NCBI GenBank assembly: GCA_015075175.1
Contig: JABTUV010000003.1
Coordinates: forward strand, 62,001-126,000
Length of the DNA stretch: 64,000 nt
DNA from: a bacterium
GTDB lineage: Bacteria > Hinthialibacterota > Hinthialibacteria > H5-UNCL2
Direction of reading: 5' to 3'
Below the pieces are notes generated by a model that did no database searches, was not told the DNA's origin, and worked only from the letters and a program-made list of their open reading frames with translations. Position numbers and translations under genes: made by a program. The stretch's first letter is position 1, and every line of letters begins with the position of its first letter. This document shows positions 7,798 through 16,943 of this stretch, one piece after another.

Positions 7798-9282
7798 AGG
7801 CTGGTTGAAACACGGAGACGCGGTTTCTGCCGGCGCGCTTGCTTTCATAGAGGGCCTGGTCGGCCTCCAGCGTCAACTGCTGGCGGTTCTTGCCTGGCTC
7901 GAATCCCGCCACCCCCACGCTGATGGTGAGAAACGCGGTTCCCGTCGCCTCCATGCTGGTGAACGGTTGCTCGGCGATCTTGGTCCGCAGGCGCTCGGCG
8001 TACTGGCGCCCTCCCTCCAGTCCCGTCTCGGGAAGAAGAATCGCGAATTCGTCGCCCCCGTAGCGCGCCAGAACATCCACGCCCTCGCGCATGTTGGACA
8101 GGAGTACGCGCGAAAACTCCTCCAGTACCGCGTTGCCGACCAGGTGCCCGAACTGGTCGTTGACCCTCTTGAAGCCGTCCAGGTCGATCATGATCAGCGC
8201 CAACTCGCCGTGGTAGCGTTCGGCGCGGCGGATTTCGCTCTCCAGAATCTTCTGAAAGTGCGCGTGGTTATAGAGTCCCGTCAGGCCGTCGCGCTCGCTC
8301 ATCTCCCGCACCTGCATGTACAGCCGGCAGTTGTTAAGCGCCATGGTCAGGTACTCCGACGTGATGATGGCCATCTGGTAATCGACCTCGTAAAAGCGCT
8401 CCTGGGAGAAGTTGTTGATGTTCATTACGCCCAGCAGGTCGTCTCCCACTTTCAGCGGCAGGCACATGCAGGGGGGAGTGTGGTACTTGGAGCGGCGTTC
8501 GCCGGTGTCGTAGCGCGAGCCCTCGAAGGTCTCCAGGATGATGGTCTCGCCGGTCATGCGCACCTCGTCCATCAGCGGCGAGACCCCGCGGGCACCTCGA
8601 GGCCGCCATGCTTGGGAAGGTTGGGATGGTTGTGGGACGCCATGACGAAGACGTTGCGCTCCGGCCGCCAGAGAAACAGGCTGTACTGCCACTCGATGGG
8701 GGTGCGCGAGAAGCATTCGTCCGCCGCCCGGATGATGTCCTCGAACTCCAGCGAGCGGATCACCCGCCGCGTGAACTCCGCGCCCAGCGACAGCACCATG
8801 TTGTCGCGCTGCAGCTTGCGACTCGCCTCCCGCACCGCCTCCGTCAACTCCTCCTGGTGCTTGCGCAGGCGCGCGATCAGGTCCTCGTTCTCCCGGTGCA
8901 GGCGGTACTTCTCCAGCGCCTTGTTGACCGTCAACCCGATCAGGTCCAGGTTGTCGATGGGCTTGGTGAGAAAGTCAAAAGCCCCCAGCCGCAGGCACTC
9001 GACCACCACGTCCATGTTGCCGTAGGCGGTCATCACGATCACGACTACTTCCGGGTAGTGCCGGCGCAGCCAGCGGAGGAGTTCCAGGCCGTCCATGGGC
9101 GTCATGCGGAGGTCGGTGACGACGACCGAGGCGGGGTGGGCCTGCATCTTCTTCTGTGCTTCCACGCCGTCGCCGGCGATCTCGACGCGGTGGCCTTCCG
9201 AGCGCAGTATTTCCGCCAGCATCTCGGCGACGACCGCTTCGTCATCCACGACGAGAATGGTCGGGTCGGTAAGTTGGTTCAT
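7781..9282 (-). CDS. Response regulator with GAF and GGDEF domains (diguanylate cyclase), one frameshift
   Basis: Receiver-GAF-GGDEF protein of about 500 aa, predicted to make c-di-GMP when phosphorylated. Receiver (residues about 8-125): acidic pair in LVVDDE, phospho-Asp in VVVTDLRM, Lys in FLTKP. A coiled stretch and a GAF domain follow. The frame breaks near 8590; adding one G to a run of four joins LEVPAG to VSPLMDEV. The cyclase domain has GLYNHAHF and the exact active site RYGGDEFAIL. No RxxD inhibitory site sits five residues upstream (EGVD instead), so feedback inhibition may be missing. A promoter lies at 9322-9350. An HD-GYP gene 4 kb away could supply the opposing hydrolase. Confidence 0.9.
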
Positions 9283-9321
9283 AAGCCGGATGGACCTTGA
9301 CCGTTCAAGTTCTCACAACAG

Positions 9322-9350
9322 AGTATACCGCGCGTCGGCCAATCCTCCAA
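9322..9350 (-). promoter_or_regulatory. Putative sigma70 promoter of the receiver-GGDEF gene
   Basis: Minus strand TTGGAG (9350-9345), 17-bp spacer, TATACT (9327-9322), 40 bp before the start at 9282. Confidence 0.5.
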
Positions 9351-9384
9351 GCCGGGGGGATTTTTCCCGCAGGCTAGGCGCCCG

Positions 9385-10848
9385 TCACGTGTCGGTATGC
9401 GAGGGCGGGCGGCTCCAGGCCTCGGGAATCCGGGGCCGGTAGTCGTCAGGCTCGCGGTACTTGCCCAAGAGGCGCTTGAGCGCCCGCAGCAGCCGATGGG
9501 GCAGGGAGGAGCGCAGCGCCTCCAGGTCGCGGGAAGCGATGTAATAGGCCTCCTCCAGCGCCTGGCGGCACAGGCGGGCGGCGTGCAGGCTGGCCTCGCG
9601 ATCCGCCGCCAGGCGTCCCAAGTGCGCGATTTCGCCCGCCTGCGCCGCCGCCGTGGCTTCAAGTTGGCCGATCCGTTCTCGCAGGCCGTGCTCCAGCTCC
9701 CGAACCTGCCGGTCCAACCGCTCGGTGAAAGGCTCAGGGCGCCGACCGACCTCCAGACGATCCACGACCGCCAGGAACTCCAGCATGGCGCCGGGGCAGG
9801 TGAAGCGCGCCTGCGCCAGCCGCCGCGCCGCGTCGCCCCGCCGAGTGACCTCGTCGGCATCATTCAGGACGGCCTCGAACACCGGCTCCAAGCCACCGGG
9901 CGCGTCGTCTACAATCCAGCCGGCTCCGGCCGCCGCAATCGCCTCCACCAGGTAGCTGTGCCGGCTGACGACCACGGGAAGCCCGCAGTGCAGATAGACG
10001 ACGGTGCGGATGGTGGAGGACAGCTCCCGTTCGGCGTTGCAGGGAACCACGTCGACGGCCACGCCGGCCGTTTCCAGGCGCTCCGTCAGTTGCTCGAACG
10101 GCAGCATCCCGCGGTACTGAACGCGCGGGCCGGGCGGGAGGGTCGCTGTCGGGTCGAGATAGCGCTGGCCCTCGACTTCGTGCTGGGGATGCGGTCCGCC
10201 GAAGATCTCCAACGTGCCCCGACCGCGCCGCTCCAGGACCGACACGAGCGCCGAGAGGGCGGGCGTGGGGTCCTGCCAGGGCCAGAAGACGCCCGCGTAA
10301 ACAAAACGCGAGGGATCGCGTTCCCGTCCACTTGCGGGTTGCGCCGGAAAGGCAATGGGCGCGTGGACCAGGGCCGGCGCGGCCAGGTCGTGCCCCGAAA
10401 GCGCCATGAACGCCAGCCAGTAGTAACGCTGCCGGGGTGTCGCATAAAGCCAGACGTCGGCCCGCCCCAAGGCCCGCAGCTTGGCCAGCGCCATCCGCTC
10501 CGTCGCCGCTACCCGCCGCCAGTAGTTCTCCAAAAGCAGCGGACCAGGCAGGTCGACCACGACGGGGCGGTCGACTCGTTCCGGCAGGCTGAGCGGATAC
10601 CATTGCTCGAAGACGAAGACCTCCGCCGGACTGGCGTCGAGAAACGCCTGCATGGCTGCCGGTTGGAAGGCGGAGTACTGCGTGAGGCCGTACTGGTCGA
10701 TGAGCGCCTGCGGCAGGCAGACGCGCACGTCGTGGCCGGCCGCCCGCAACGTTTCCAGGAGGGACCACGTGCGCAGTCCGCCGCCCGCTACCGGCGCGCC
10801 GTGGCCGGGGAGCATCTCCATGCTGATGAGGTCGATTTTGCGGCTCAC
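9385..10848 (-). CDS. GT-B type glycosyltransferase with coiled-coil tail
   Basis: About 488 aa. The N-terminal Rossmann half opens IDLISMEMLPGHGAPVAGGGLRTW, a sugar-acceptor loop with several glycines like GT4 enzymes. The C-terminal half has RFVYAGVFWPWQDP, the donor-domain hinge region, and later HCGLPVVVSRHSYLVEAI. A helical tail (about 390-460) with heptad-like LEATAAAQAGEIAHLGRLAADRE follows, then a basic motif ALRSSLPHRLLRALKRL common at the ends of surface-glycan enzymes. I chose GTG 10848; earlier in-frame residues (RSHESHRSHR) are encoded by a repeat at 10868-10945. The product sugar is unknown. Probably builds cell-surface or exopolysaccharide. Confidence 0.7.
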   Translation of the reverse strand: MSRKIDLISMEMLPGHGAPVAGGGLRTWSLLETLRAAGHDVRVCLPQALIDQYGLTQYSAFQPAAMQAFLDASPAEVFVFEQWYPLSLPERVDRPVVVDLPGPLLLENYWRRVAATERMALAKLRALGRADVWLYATPRQRYYWLAFMALSGHDLAAPALVHAPIAFPAQPASGRERDPSRFVYAGVFWPWQDPTPALSALVSVLERRGRGTLEIFGGPHPQHEVEGQRYLDPTATLPPGPRVQYRGMLPFEQLTERLETAGVAVDVVPCNAERELSSTIRTVVYLHCGLPVVVSRHSYLVEAIAAAGAGWIVDDAPGGLEPVFEAVLNDADEVTRRGDAARRLAQARFTCPGAMLEFLAVVDRLEVGRRPEPFTERLDRQVRELEHGLRERIGQLEATAAAQAGEIAHLGRLAADREASLHAARLCRQALEEAYYIASRDLEALRSSLPHRLLRALKRLLGKYREPDDYRPRIPEAWSRPPSHTDT

Positions 10849-10867
10849 GCCGGGCCTCGTTTGGGGG

Positions 10868-10945
10868 CGATGGGACCTATGGGACTCATGGGACCTATGG
10901 GAACGGCGCAGACCCCACCGGATCACCTGGGTCGCATAGGTCCTA
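10868..10945. repeat. GGGACCTATGGGAC-family repeat (copy 1)
   Basis: Tandem 11-13 bp units GGGACCTATGGGAC / TCATGGGACC followed by an inverted unit ATAGGTCC, forming an imperfect hairpin between two same-strand genes. Other copies lie at 24002-24056, 28504-28540 and 44820-44846. Confidence 0.75.
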
Positions 10946-10948
10946 TCC

Positions 10949-11968
10949 TTACGCCGGCAGCATCTTCTCCAGAAGATGCCCCACGATGGCGTCGGTCGAC
11001 ACGTTTTCCGCTTCAGCCGTGAAGGATCTTACCAGGCGGTGTCGCAGGACGGCCGGGGCGGCCACGGCGAGGTCCTCACGGCTGACGTTAGGCCGGCCGG
11101 ACAAGAGGGCGCGCGCCTTGGCGGCCAAGATCAGGTACTGGAGGGCGCGCGGCCCGGCTCCCCATCGCACCCAGCGTCGCACCTTCTCGGGGCAACTGGA
11201 CTCGCCCGGGCGCGTCGCTCGCACCAGGCGGGCCGCCAGCCCCGCCGTCTCCCGGTCTACCGGGGTACGTCGCACCAAGGCCTGCGCCGCCAGGATTTCC
11301 TCCCGCATCAGCACTTTGCGCGGTTGCTCCTGCCCGTCCACGGTCGTGCGCAGGGCGATCTCGATTTCCTCCGCCTCGCTGGGGTAGCCAATGCGCAGGT
11401 TGAACATGAAGCGGTCCAGCTGCGCCTCCGGCAGCGGATAGGTTCCCTCCTGCTCGATGGGATTCTGGGTCGCCAACACGAAAAACGGCGGGTCCAGCGG
11501 ATAGCGCTGCGTGCCCGCCGTCACCTGCTGCTCCTGCATCGCCTCCAAGAGTGCCGACTGCGTCTTGGGCGGGGTGCGATTGATCTCGTCGGCCAGTAAC
11601 AGGTTGCAGAAGACCGGTCCGGGCAAAAAACGCAGGCGCCGGCGACCGGTTTCCGGCTCCTCCTCGATCACATCGGCCCCGGTGATGTCGGTAGGCATCA
11701 GGTCGGGAGTGAACTGGATGCGTGAGAAGGAGAGGTCCAGGACCTGCGCCAGGGTCTTGACAAGCAGGGTCTTGCCGAGGCCGGGCACGCCTTCCAAGAG
11801 GATGTGGCCGCGCGACAGGAGGCCCACGACGACCGCCTCGACCACGAGCTCCTGGCCGAAAAAGACCTTGCCGACCTCCGCGGACAGGCGCGACAAAACG
11901 CCGGCCAGCCGGTCGATGACTTCGGCGTCGGCGGGAAAATTGGGGTCAGCGCCTATTTTTGAGGCCAT
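10949..11968 (-). CDS. MoxR-family AAA+ ATPase
   Basis: MoxR chaperone-like ATPase of about 340 aa. Motifs in order: GHILLEGVPGLGKT (Walker A), RIQFTPDLMPTDITG, LLADEINRTPPKTQSALLEA (Walker B), ATQNPIEQEGTYPLPEAQLD (sensor 1), then the lid with GAGPRALQYLILAAKARAL. These ATPases usually act with VWA and DUF58 partners in metal insertion or surface assembly. No such partner is next to it; pilT lies upstream. The most likely start is ATG 11968. The first 15 codons (MASKIGADPNFP) are encoded by one arm of a 25-bp inverted repeat, so the native N-terminus has been replaced or the true start is internal. Confidence 0.88.
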   Translation of the reverse strand: MASKIGADPNFPADAEVIDRLAGVLSRLSAEVGKVFFGQELVVEAVVVGLLSRGHILLEGVPGLGKTLLVKTLAQVLDLSFSRIQFTPDLMPTDITGADVIEEEPETGRRRLRFLPGPVFCNLLLADEINRTPPKTQSALLEAMQEQQVTAGTQRYPLDPPFFVLATQNPIEQEGTYPLPEAQLDRFMFNLRIGYPSEAEEIEIALRTTVDGQEQPRKVLMREEILAAQALVRRTPVDRETAGLAARLVRATRPGESSCPEKVRRWVRWGAGPRALQYLILAAKARALLSGRPNVSREDLAVAAPAVLRHRLVRSFTAEAENVSTDAIVGHLLEKMLPA

Positions 11969-12022
11969 GTTCTTCCGATAGTGATTGCCGGCTCCGCAAA
12001 AATAGGCGCTGACCCCAATTTT
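11936..12022. repeat. 25-bp perfect inverted repeat spanning the moxR start
   Basis: Arms at 11936-11960 and 11998-12022 are perfect reverse complements (core GGGGTCAGCGCCTATTTTT) around a 37-bp loop. The GGGGTCAG...AAAATAGG type resembles REP elements mobilised by tyrosine (RAYT/IS200-like) transposases in other bacteria. One arm encodes the MoxR N-terminus; the other lies 5 bp from the pilT stop codon. Confidence 0.85.
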
Positions 12023-12027
12023 CCCCG

Positions 12028-13125
12028 TTAGAGTCCGACCAGGCCGGTCTGGTCGCCGCCGGAGACGCCGCCGGCCATCATGCGCCGCAGGGCCGCCGGG
12101 TTGTCCGAGTTGGCCAGCGCCGTGTCGCGTGAGATGATCTTGCGGTTGACCAGCTCCAGCAGATGCTGGTTGAAGGTCTGCATGCCGCCCTCGCGGTTCT
12201 GGATCGCCTGCCGCAGCTGGGAAATCTTGTTCTCCAGGATGAGTTTCTTGACCGTGGAGGTTCCCAGCATGATCTCCAGGCATGGGATGATGCCCGGCCG
12301 GTCGGAGCGAGGCAGCAGCCGCTGGCTGATGACCGCCACGATGTTGGCCGCCAACTGCTGCCGCACCTGCTCCTGCTCAGGACCGTCGAAGAAGCTGATG
12401 ACGCGGTCGATGGTGGTCTGCGCCTCGACCGTGTGCAGGGTCGAGAACACCAGGTGTCCCGTTTCCGCCGCGGAGATGGCCGCCCGGATGGTCTCGCTGT
12501 CGCGCATCTCGCCGATCAGCATCACGTCCGGGTCCTGGCGCAGGGCGCGTTTGAGCGCCTCCAGGAAGCTGTGCGTGTCGTGTCCCACTTCGCGCTGGCT
12601 GATGATGCTGTTGCCCTCGTCCTCGTAAATGTACTCGATGGGGTCCTCCACGGTCACGATATGACAGCGGCGCGTGCGGCCGATGTGTCGCACCATGGCC
12701 GCCAGCGTGGTCGACTTGCCGCTGCCGGTGATACCGGTCACCAGAATCAGCCCGCGCTCATTTTCCGCGATCGTCTGCACGACCGGCGGCAGGTGCAACT
12801 TGGTGAACTCCAGGATGTCGTTGCGGTTGTAGCGCATCGCCATCGCCATGGTCCCGCGATGGAAGTAGGCGTTGGTGCGAAAGCGGACGTTGCCCACCTT
12901 GTAGGCGAAGTCCAACTCCAACTTATCCTGAAAGGTGTGAAACTCTTTCTTGGTCATTGCAGATTCGATCAGCGCCTGCGCCGCCTCCGGCGTCAAGATC
13001 TCGTCCCCCGCCGGTTGCAGGATGGTGTTCACGCGGATCATGGGCGGACTGCCCACCTTGATGTGGAGGTCGGTGGCGTTGACCTCCATGACTTTTTTCA
13101 CCAGTTGCTCAAGCGAATATGACAC
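12028..13125 (-). CDS. pilT: Type IV pilus retraction ATPase PilT
   Basis: Hexameric secretion ATPase that depolymerises type IV pili, giving twitching motility. N-terminal PAS-like domain VNATDLHIKVGSPPMIRV, then Walker A GITGSGKSTT, Asp box VTVEDPIEYIY, Walker B DPDVMLIGEMRD, His box ETGHLVFSTLHT and the C-terminal MQTFNQHLLELV. About 365 aa, normal for PilT. I prefer GTG 13125 (VSYSLEQLVKKVMEV) behind GGAG. It is the second gene after the HD-GYP gene, 72 bp away, and before moxR on the minus strand. No pilB or pilC is in the window, so it works with a distant pilus locus or is a PilT paralogue. Confidence 0.93.
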   Translation of the reverse strand: MSYSLEQLVKKVMEVNATDLHIKVGSPPMIRVNTILQPAGDEILTPEAAQALIESAMTKKEFHTFQDKLELDFAYKVGNVRFRTNAYFHRGTMAMAMRYNRNDILEFTKLHLPPVVQTIAENERGLILVTGITGSGKSTTLAAMVRHIGRTRRCHIVTVEDPIEYIYEDEGNSIISQREVGHDTHSFLEALKRALRQDPDVMLIGEMRDSETIRAAISAAETGHLVFSTLHTVEAQTTIDRVISFFDGPEQEQVRQQLAANIVAVISQRLLPRSDRPGIIPCLEIMLGTSTVKKLILENKISQLRQAIQNREGGMQTFNQHLLELVNRKIISRDTALANSDNPAALRRMMAGGVSGGDQTGLVGL

Positions 13126-13197
13126 GGTTGCATGCTCCCAGATGGACCCGGGCCGGAAATGCGCGAAGCGACCTGCGGCCGGGGCCGCCCACACGCC

Positions 13198-14187
13198 TCA
13201 CGACTGGAATAAGTATACGAACTTGGCGAAAAAGTCAGGATCAAAATTCTTGATCATCTCTTTTTTCATGATCGCCAAGGCGTCGAAGGAGCTGGAGGCG
13301 GCCCGGTAGGGCCGATTGGTCGTCAGCGCGTCGAAGACGTCGGAAATGCAGCAGATTTTTCCATAAAGGTGAATTTCTTCACCTTTTAGCTTTTTGGGAT
13401 AGCCGTTGCCGTCGTAACGCTCGTGGTGCTGCATGACGATCACGCCGATGTCGTGATTCATGAAGCCCAGTTCCGTGAGGATTTGGTAGCCTTCCTCGGG
13501 GTGCCGGCGCATGATCGCCCACTCCTCGGGAGTGAGCGGGCCGGGCTTGTTGATAATGTCCGGCGATACGTGGCACTTGCCGATATCGTGCAGGAGAAAG
13601 GCCGTGCCCAACTCCTTCAACACGCGTTCATCGCCGCCGGGGAAGAGTACCTTGGTAAGCATAACGCTATAAATGCAAACATTAACTGAATGAGTATAAG
13701 TATAATAATCATGAGACGTTAACGAAATGAGGCTCTGGCACGTTTGGCGTCCCGACAAAATATAATCCACCGTGTGCTCGACCATCTCCTGGCAGCGCCG
13801 GATGCCTTCGGGTTGGCGCGGATTCTCAAACATGTCCGACATCAGCGAAGTCGAGGTGGAATAAAGAATCTCGCTTTTTTCCGCCAGTTCCAAGGTATCA
13901 TCCCGGAGGATGTCCCCCATGTTGTGCTCGAGATACTGGCGGTACTTGCGGCGGTCGTCGTTGCGCACGAAGAGTTGCCGCACCCCGTTGTCCACCAGGC
14001 GCTGGTGGACGTCGGCGGGAAACGGCAGGTCGCGGGAGCGGAAAAGCACCGGCTGGCCCCCACCGCCAACGCGCGTGTAGAGGTCAAAGTCCAGGATGGA
14101 GTCCACGCGGACTGTGGACAGGTTGATAGGGAAATACCTGTCGGTCAACCCAGTCTGGGTCTCTTCAAACATGGCCGTCAACGACAT
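13198..14187 (-). CDS. HD-GYP domain c-di-GMP phosphodiesterase
   Basis: Metal-dependent hydrolase predicted to degrade c-di-GMP. The N-terminal 120 residues (a PilZ-like or sensory region with LFVRNDDRRKYRQYL) precede an HD-GYP domain. All key residues are visible: HSVNV, LLHDIGKCHV, MRRHPEEGYQIL, HHERYDGNGYP and ISDVFDALTTNRPY. About 330 aa. ATG 14187 has GGGAGGA 10 bp upstream, better than a TTG at 14205. It is the first gene of an HD-GYP-pilT-moxR run, divergent from the receiver/HEPN-like gene. Pairing an HD-GYP protein with pilT matches the known link between c-di-GMP and pilus motion. Confidence 0.92.
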   Translation of the reverse strand: MSLTAMFEETQTGLTDRYFPINLSTVRVDSILDFDLYTRVGGGGQPVLFRSRDLPFPADVHQRLVDNGVRQLFVRNDDRRKYRQYLEHNMGDILRDDTLELAEKSEILYSTSTSLMSDMFENPRQPEGIRRCQEMVEHTVDYILSGRQTCQSLISLTSHDYYTYTHSVNVCIYSVMLTKVLFPGGDERVLKELGTAFLLHDIGKCHVSPDIINKPGPLTPEEWAIMRRHPEEGYQILTELGFMNHDIGVIVMQHHERYDGNGYPKKLKGEEIHLYGKICCISDVFDALTTNRPYRAASSSFDALAIMKKEMIKNFDPDFFAKFVYLFQS

Positions 14188-14363
14188 GGGGAAGCGTCCT
14201 CCCAAGTTTGCGTATCATCAGCAGCGACACGAGGCCGTACCATCATACAAATAATACGTGGAATCCTCCGAAATATCCAGCCGCCGGAAGGAATCGAGGG
14301 TTAGAGACGATGGCGCGGCGGCCCCGATTGACGCGGGGCGGCGGGTCGGATAGGGTGGACATC

Positions 14364-15593
14364 ATGGAACCGCAAACCCTGCTTCTGGTCGACGACAACC
14401 CTAATTACCGCAGTGCGTTTCGCCGCAACCTGGAGATGGAGGGATACCGGGTGCTGGAGGCGGAAAACGCCTCGGAGGCGATGAGCGAGCTGGCCCGGTC
14501 CCAGCCGGCGGTGGTCATCACCGACTTGGACATGACGCACCGGACGGAGGGGCTGGACCTGATCCGGGAGTGCAAGCGGCACTACCCGCTCTTGCCGGTG
14601 ATTCTCATATCCGCGGTGGGGACTTTTGACGAGGGGGCCTTGGCCCAGCAATTCGGGGCGTCGGCGGTCTTGTCCAAAAGCCGGATTGAGGAGGCGGCGG
14701 CGCATTTTTGCGAGCGGTTGCAGGGGGTCGTGCGGCAGCGGAGGCGGGTGGAAGAGGAGCTGGCGCGGGCGGAGGCGGCGCCGGCGGAGGAAAGCGCGCG
14801 CGCGGAGACGCGCGCCCGCCTGGCGGCCCTGCTCTCCGAGCCGGACCTGGACGCCGGCTGCAAGGGCGCCCTCTACGAGGCCATCCTTTCCCTGGAAACC
14901 CGGCCCGACGGCGGCGTCCTCGGCCGGAGCACCCAGGAGATCGAGCGGCGTCTCGCCCAGGACCTGCCCCAATTCGCCCAACTCACCGCCGAAACCCGGG
15001 AAATGATCGTCCTCGCCGACGACCTCTACTTTCGCGGCGAACGCGAGGAGAGCGTCTCCATCTCCCGCAACATCGGCTTCTCCTACACCTTCGCGGTGGA
15101 ATGCGAGATCAAGCATCGCATCAACAAGAAGATCGTGCGCCTCCTGGCTGACAAAGCCTTCGGACGGCTCCTGGACGGCATGATGGATGCGCGCACGGGT
15201 GGCCTGGACCTGTTTTTCAACCAGTACGTGATCCAAGCCACCCGCCAACTGGGCGAGGACCTGAACGCCGACATCGCGCGGCAGGTGCTGGGCAAGATGC
15301 GCGAGCTGCGCACGCGTTACAAGGCCGACGGCCTGAAGGCGCTGGGCGTGATCGTCTTTCTTTTTGGGCGCAACTACGCCTTCAAGACGGTTCGGGGCGA
15401 GCAGAAGGTGGCCAATCCGCTGGGGCTGAAGGGCCTGTCGGAAGAGGAGACGCTGGCCTTGGCGGACATGCTGGTGCGGCTCCAGCATCTGCGCAATCCT
15501 TACGTGCATCCGGAGTTCACCGCGCGCGAGAAGGCGGGCAAGTTGCGCGAGACGGCGCTGGAGTGTCTGGCGCTTATCCTGCGGCTGTACTGA
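14364..15593 (+). CDS. Response regulator with C-terminal HEPN-like domain
   Basis: 409 aa. Residues 1-120 are a receiver domain: LLLVDDNP, phospho-Asp in VVITDLDM, Lys in AVLSKSR. An acidic, alanine-rich coiled stretch follows (VRQRRRVEEELARAEAAPAEE). Residues about 160-405 are all-helical with no known output motif. They contain DDLYFRGEREESVSISRN-like and ECEIKHRINKKIV helices and end with ADMLVRLQHLRNPYVHPEF, where RNPYVH fits the RX4H motif of HEPN RNases. The tail may bind RNA or be a catalytically weak HEPN module. Start ATG 14364. The stop overlaps the next gene by one base (TGATG), so the two are translationally coupled. Confidence 0.7.
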   Translation: MEPQTLLLVDDNPNYRSAFRRNLEMEGYRVLEAENASEAMSELARSQPAVVITDLDMTHRTEGLDLIRECKRHYPLLPVILISAVGTFDEGALAQQFGASAVLSKSRIEEAAAHFCERLQGVVRQRRRVEEELARAEAAPAEESARAETRARLAALLSEPDLDAGCKGALYEAILSLETRPDGGVLGRSTQEIERRLAQDLPQFAQLTAETREMIVLADDLYFRGEREESVSISRNIGFSYTFAVECEIKHRINKKIVRLLADKAFGRLLDGMMDARTGGLDLFFNQYVIQATRQLGEDLNADIARQVLGKMRELRTRYKADGLKALGVIVFLFGRNYAFKTVRGEQKVANPLGLKGLSEEETLALADMLVRLQHLRNPYVHPEFTAREKAGKLRETALECLALILRLY

Positions 15594-16405
15594 TGCCCAA
15601 ACAAAGGCCGGCGGACGCTTCCCAATTGTGGTTTTGGGGAAGGAGGGAGGAGGCCGGGGTCCGGCCGGCACGACCGACCGTCCGGCCCGCCCCCGATGAC
15701 CTGCGCACGGTCGTGGCGCGTGAGTTTGCGGGCTTTCGTTCCCTTTCCCACCTGCGACTGGTGGTCGAGCTGTTTCCCTACAGGGACGTGAAAATCTCGG
15801 CGGCGGTGCAGGACGGCGCGTTGTGCATCCGGCTGGGTGAAGCGTTCCAGGCGGCGGACGAGGCGACGCTGCGCGCCGCGGCCCGCATCGTGCTCCACAA
15901 GCTGACCGGCCGCCGCACGCGGCCGGCCGACCACGCGGCCTTCAACCGCTTTTCGGAGACGCCCGCGGCACGCGCTCTCCTGCCACTCCACACCGCGACT
16001 CCACGTCCGCGCTACCGGACCGTCGGCCGCCACTACAGCCTGCCGCGGCTTTTCGACGCCCTCAACCGCCGCTATTTCCACGGCGCCCTGCCGCGCCCGA
16101 ATCTGGGCTGGTCGCCCCAGTTCGTCAGTCGATTAGGCTCGTATTATTCAGAAACCGACTTGATCCTGCTCAACGCCCGGCTGGATGACGCCAGGGTACC
16201 CCCGCTCTTGGTGGAGTACATCCTGTACCACGAAATGCTGCACAAGAAACACGGTTACCGGATCGTGGGCGGCCGGCGTCAGTACCATACGCGACAGTTC
16301 CGGCAGGATGAGCGCAGGTTCGACGGTTACGAGGAGGCGCAGCGGTTGTGCGAGAGTTTTGCGCGCGGTCGCCGCCCGCGTTCGCCACGCCGGCCGGGTG
16401 CATGA
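15593..16405 (+). CDS. SprT-like zinc metallopeptidase
   Basis: 270 aa. The C-terminal half is SprT/M48-like: LPRLFDALNRRYFHGALPRPNLGW, then YILYHEMLHKKHGY, where HEMLH is the HExxH zinc site, followed by a third ligand candidate in RQYHTRQFRQDE. The N-terminal 140 residues are unrecognised and contain a second degenerate copy of the fold start (RVVLHKLTGR-like ILHKLTGRR). It is coupled by TGATG to the receiver/HEPN-like gene. Cellular SprT-like proteins act on DNA-protein crosslinks or on unknown targets; nothing here fixes the substrate. Confidence 0.75.
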   Translation: MPKQRPADASQLWFWGRREEAGVRPARPTVRPAPDDLRTVVAREFAGFRSLSHLRLVVELFPYRDVKISAAVQDGALCIRLGEAFQAADEATLRAAARIVLHKLTGRRTRPADHAAFNRFSETPAARALLPLHTATPRPRYRTVGRHYSLPRLFDALNRRYFHGALPRPNLGWSPQFVSRLGSYYSETDLILLNARLDDARVPPLLVEYILYHEMLHKKHGYRIVGGRRQYHTRQFRQDERRFDGYEEAQRLCESFARGRRPRSPRRPGA

Positions 16406-16943
16406 AGGGCCGCCCCTCGACTTCGCGCCTGGCGCTTCGCTCAGGGCTGCCGGTTCTGATAATTGTCGCCGCTCAGCCCTGTCGGTTCAGTCCCAGTCTG
16501 CTGAAGAATCCCATCGCACAACCAACCCGACAGCTCTGAGCAGGACGGCTTGAGGCGCGCGCCACTCCGGCCTTCTTGCCCACGACTGCCGTTGCTTCAA
16601 GCCATCCGTGTCGACGGGTGGAGAGGGTCGGGCGCAGATGGAGTTTTTTACACGTGGCGGTGAATCTGTCATTTCGACCGAAGGGAGAAATCTTCTCCCG
16701 CGCACTCGCACCGCGGCGGCGGCGGGTAGGATTTCTCCCTTCGGTCGAAATGACAGCGTGGTTCGCTCGAAATGACGGTTCAGACGCCGTCCGCAACCGC
16801 GACGACCGCCCAGTGCACTTCCGCGCGATTTGCAGCCGCAAAGTCTTACGGCTGCGCCCGGCAGGGTCTCCCGCCTTGATTGCGGAGGGTTGCAAGAGTA
16901 ATCTCCGTGCGATTCCGATGTACGGCGGCGGAGAGGAAACCCC
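16406..16943. other. Gene-free gap of repeats before the histidine kinase
   Basis: 538 bp without a credible gene. It holds a CTCGACTTCGCGCC...CGCTCAGGGCTG element (16418-16460; related copy at 27400-27430) and the long palindrome at 16666-16756. Reading frames here give only the low-value peptides that such repeats encode. Confidence 0.8.
16666..16756. repeat. CTGTCATTTCGACC palindromic element, copy 1
   Basis: Arms of 27 bp: CTGTCATTTCGACCGAAGGG + AGAAATC on the left and the reverse complement on the right, around about 37 bp of unrelated GC-rich loop. Copies at 41710, 53364 and 56854 share the arms but not the loop, like REPIN or MITE elements. Confidence 0.9.
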
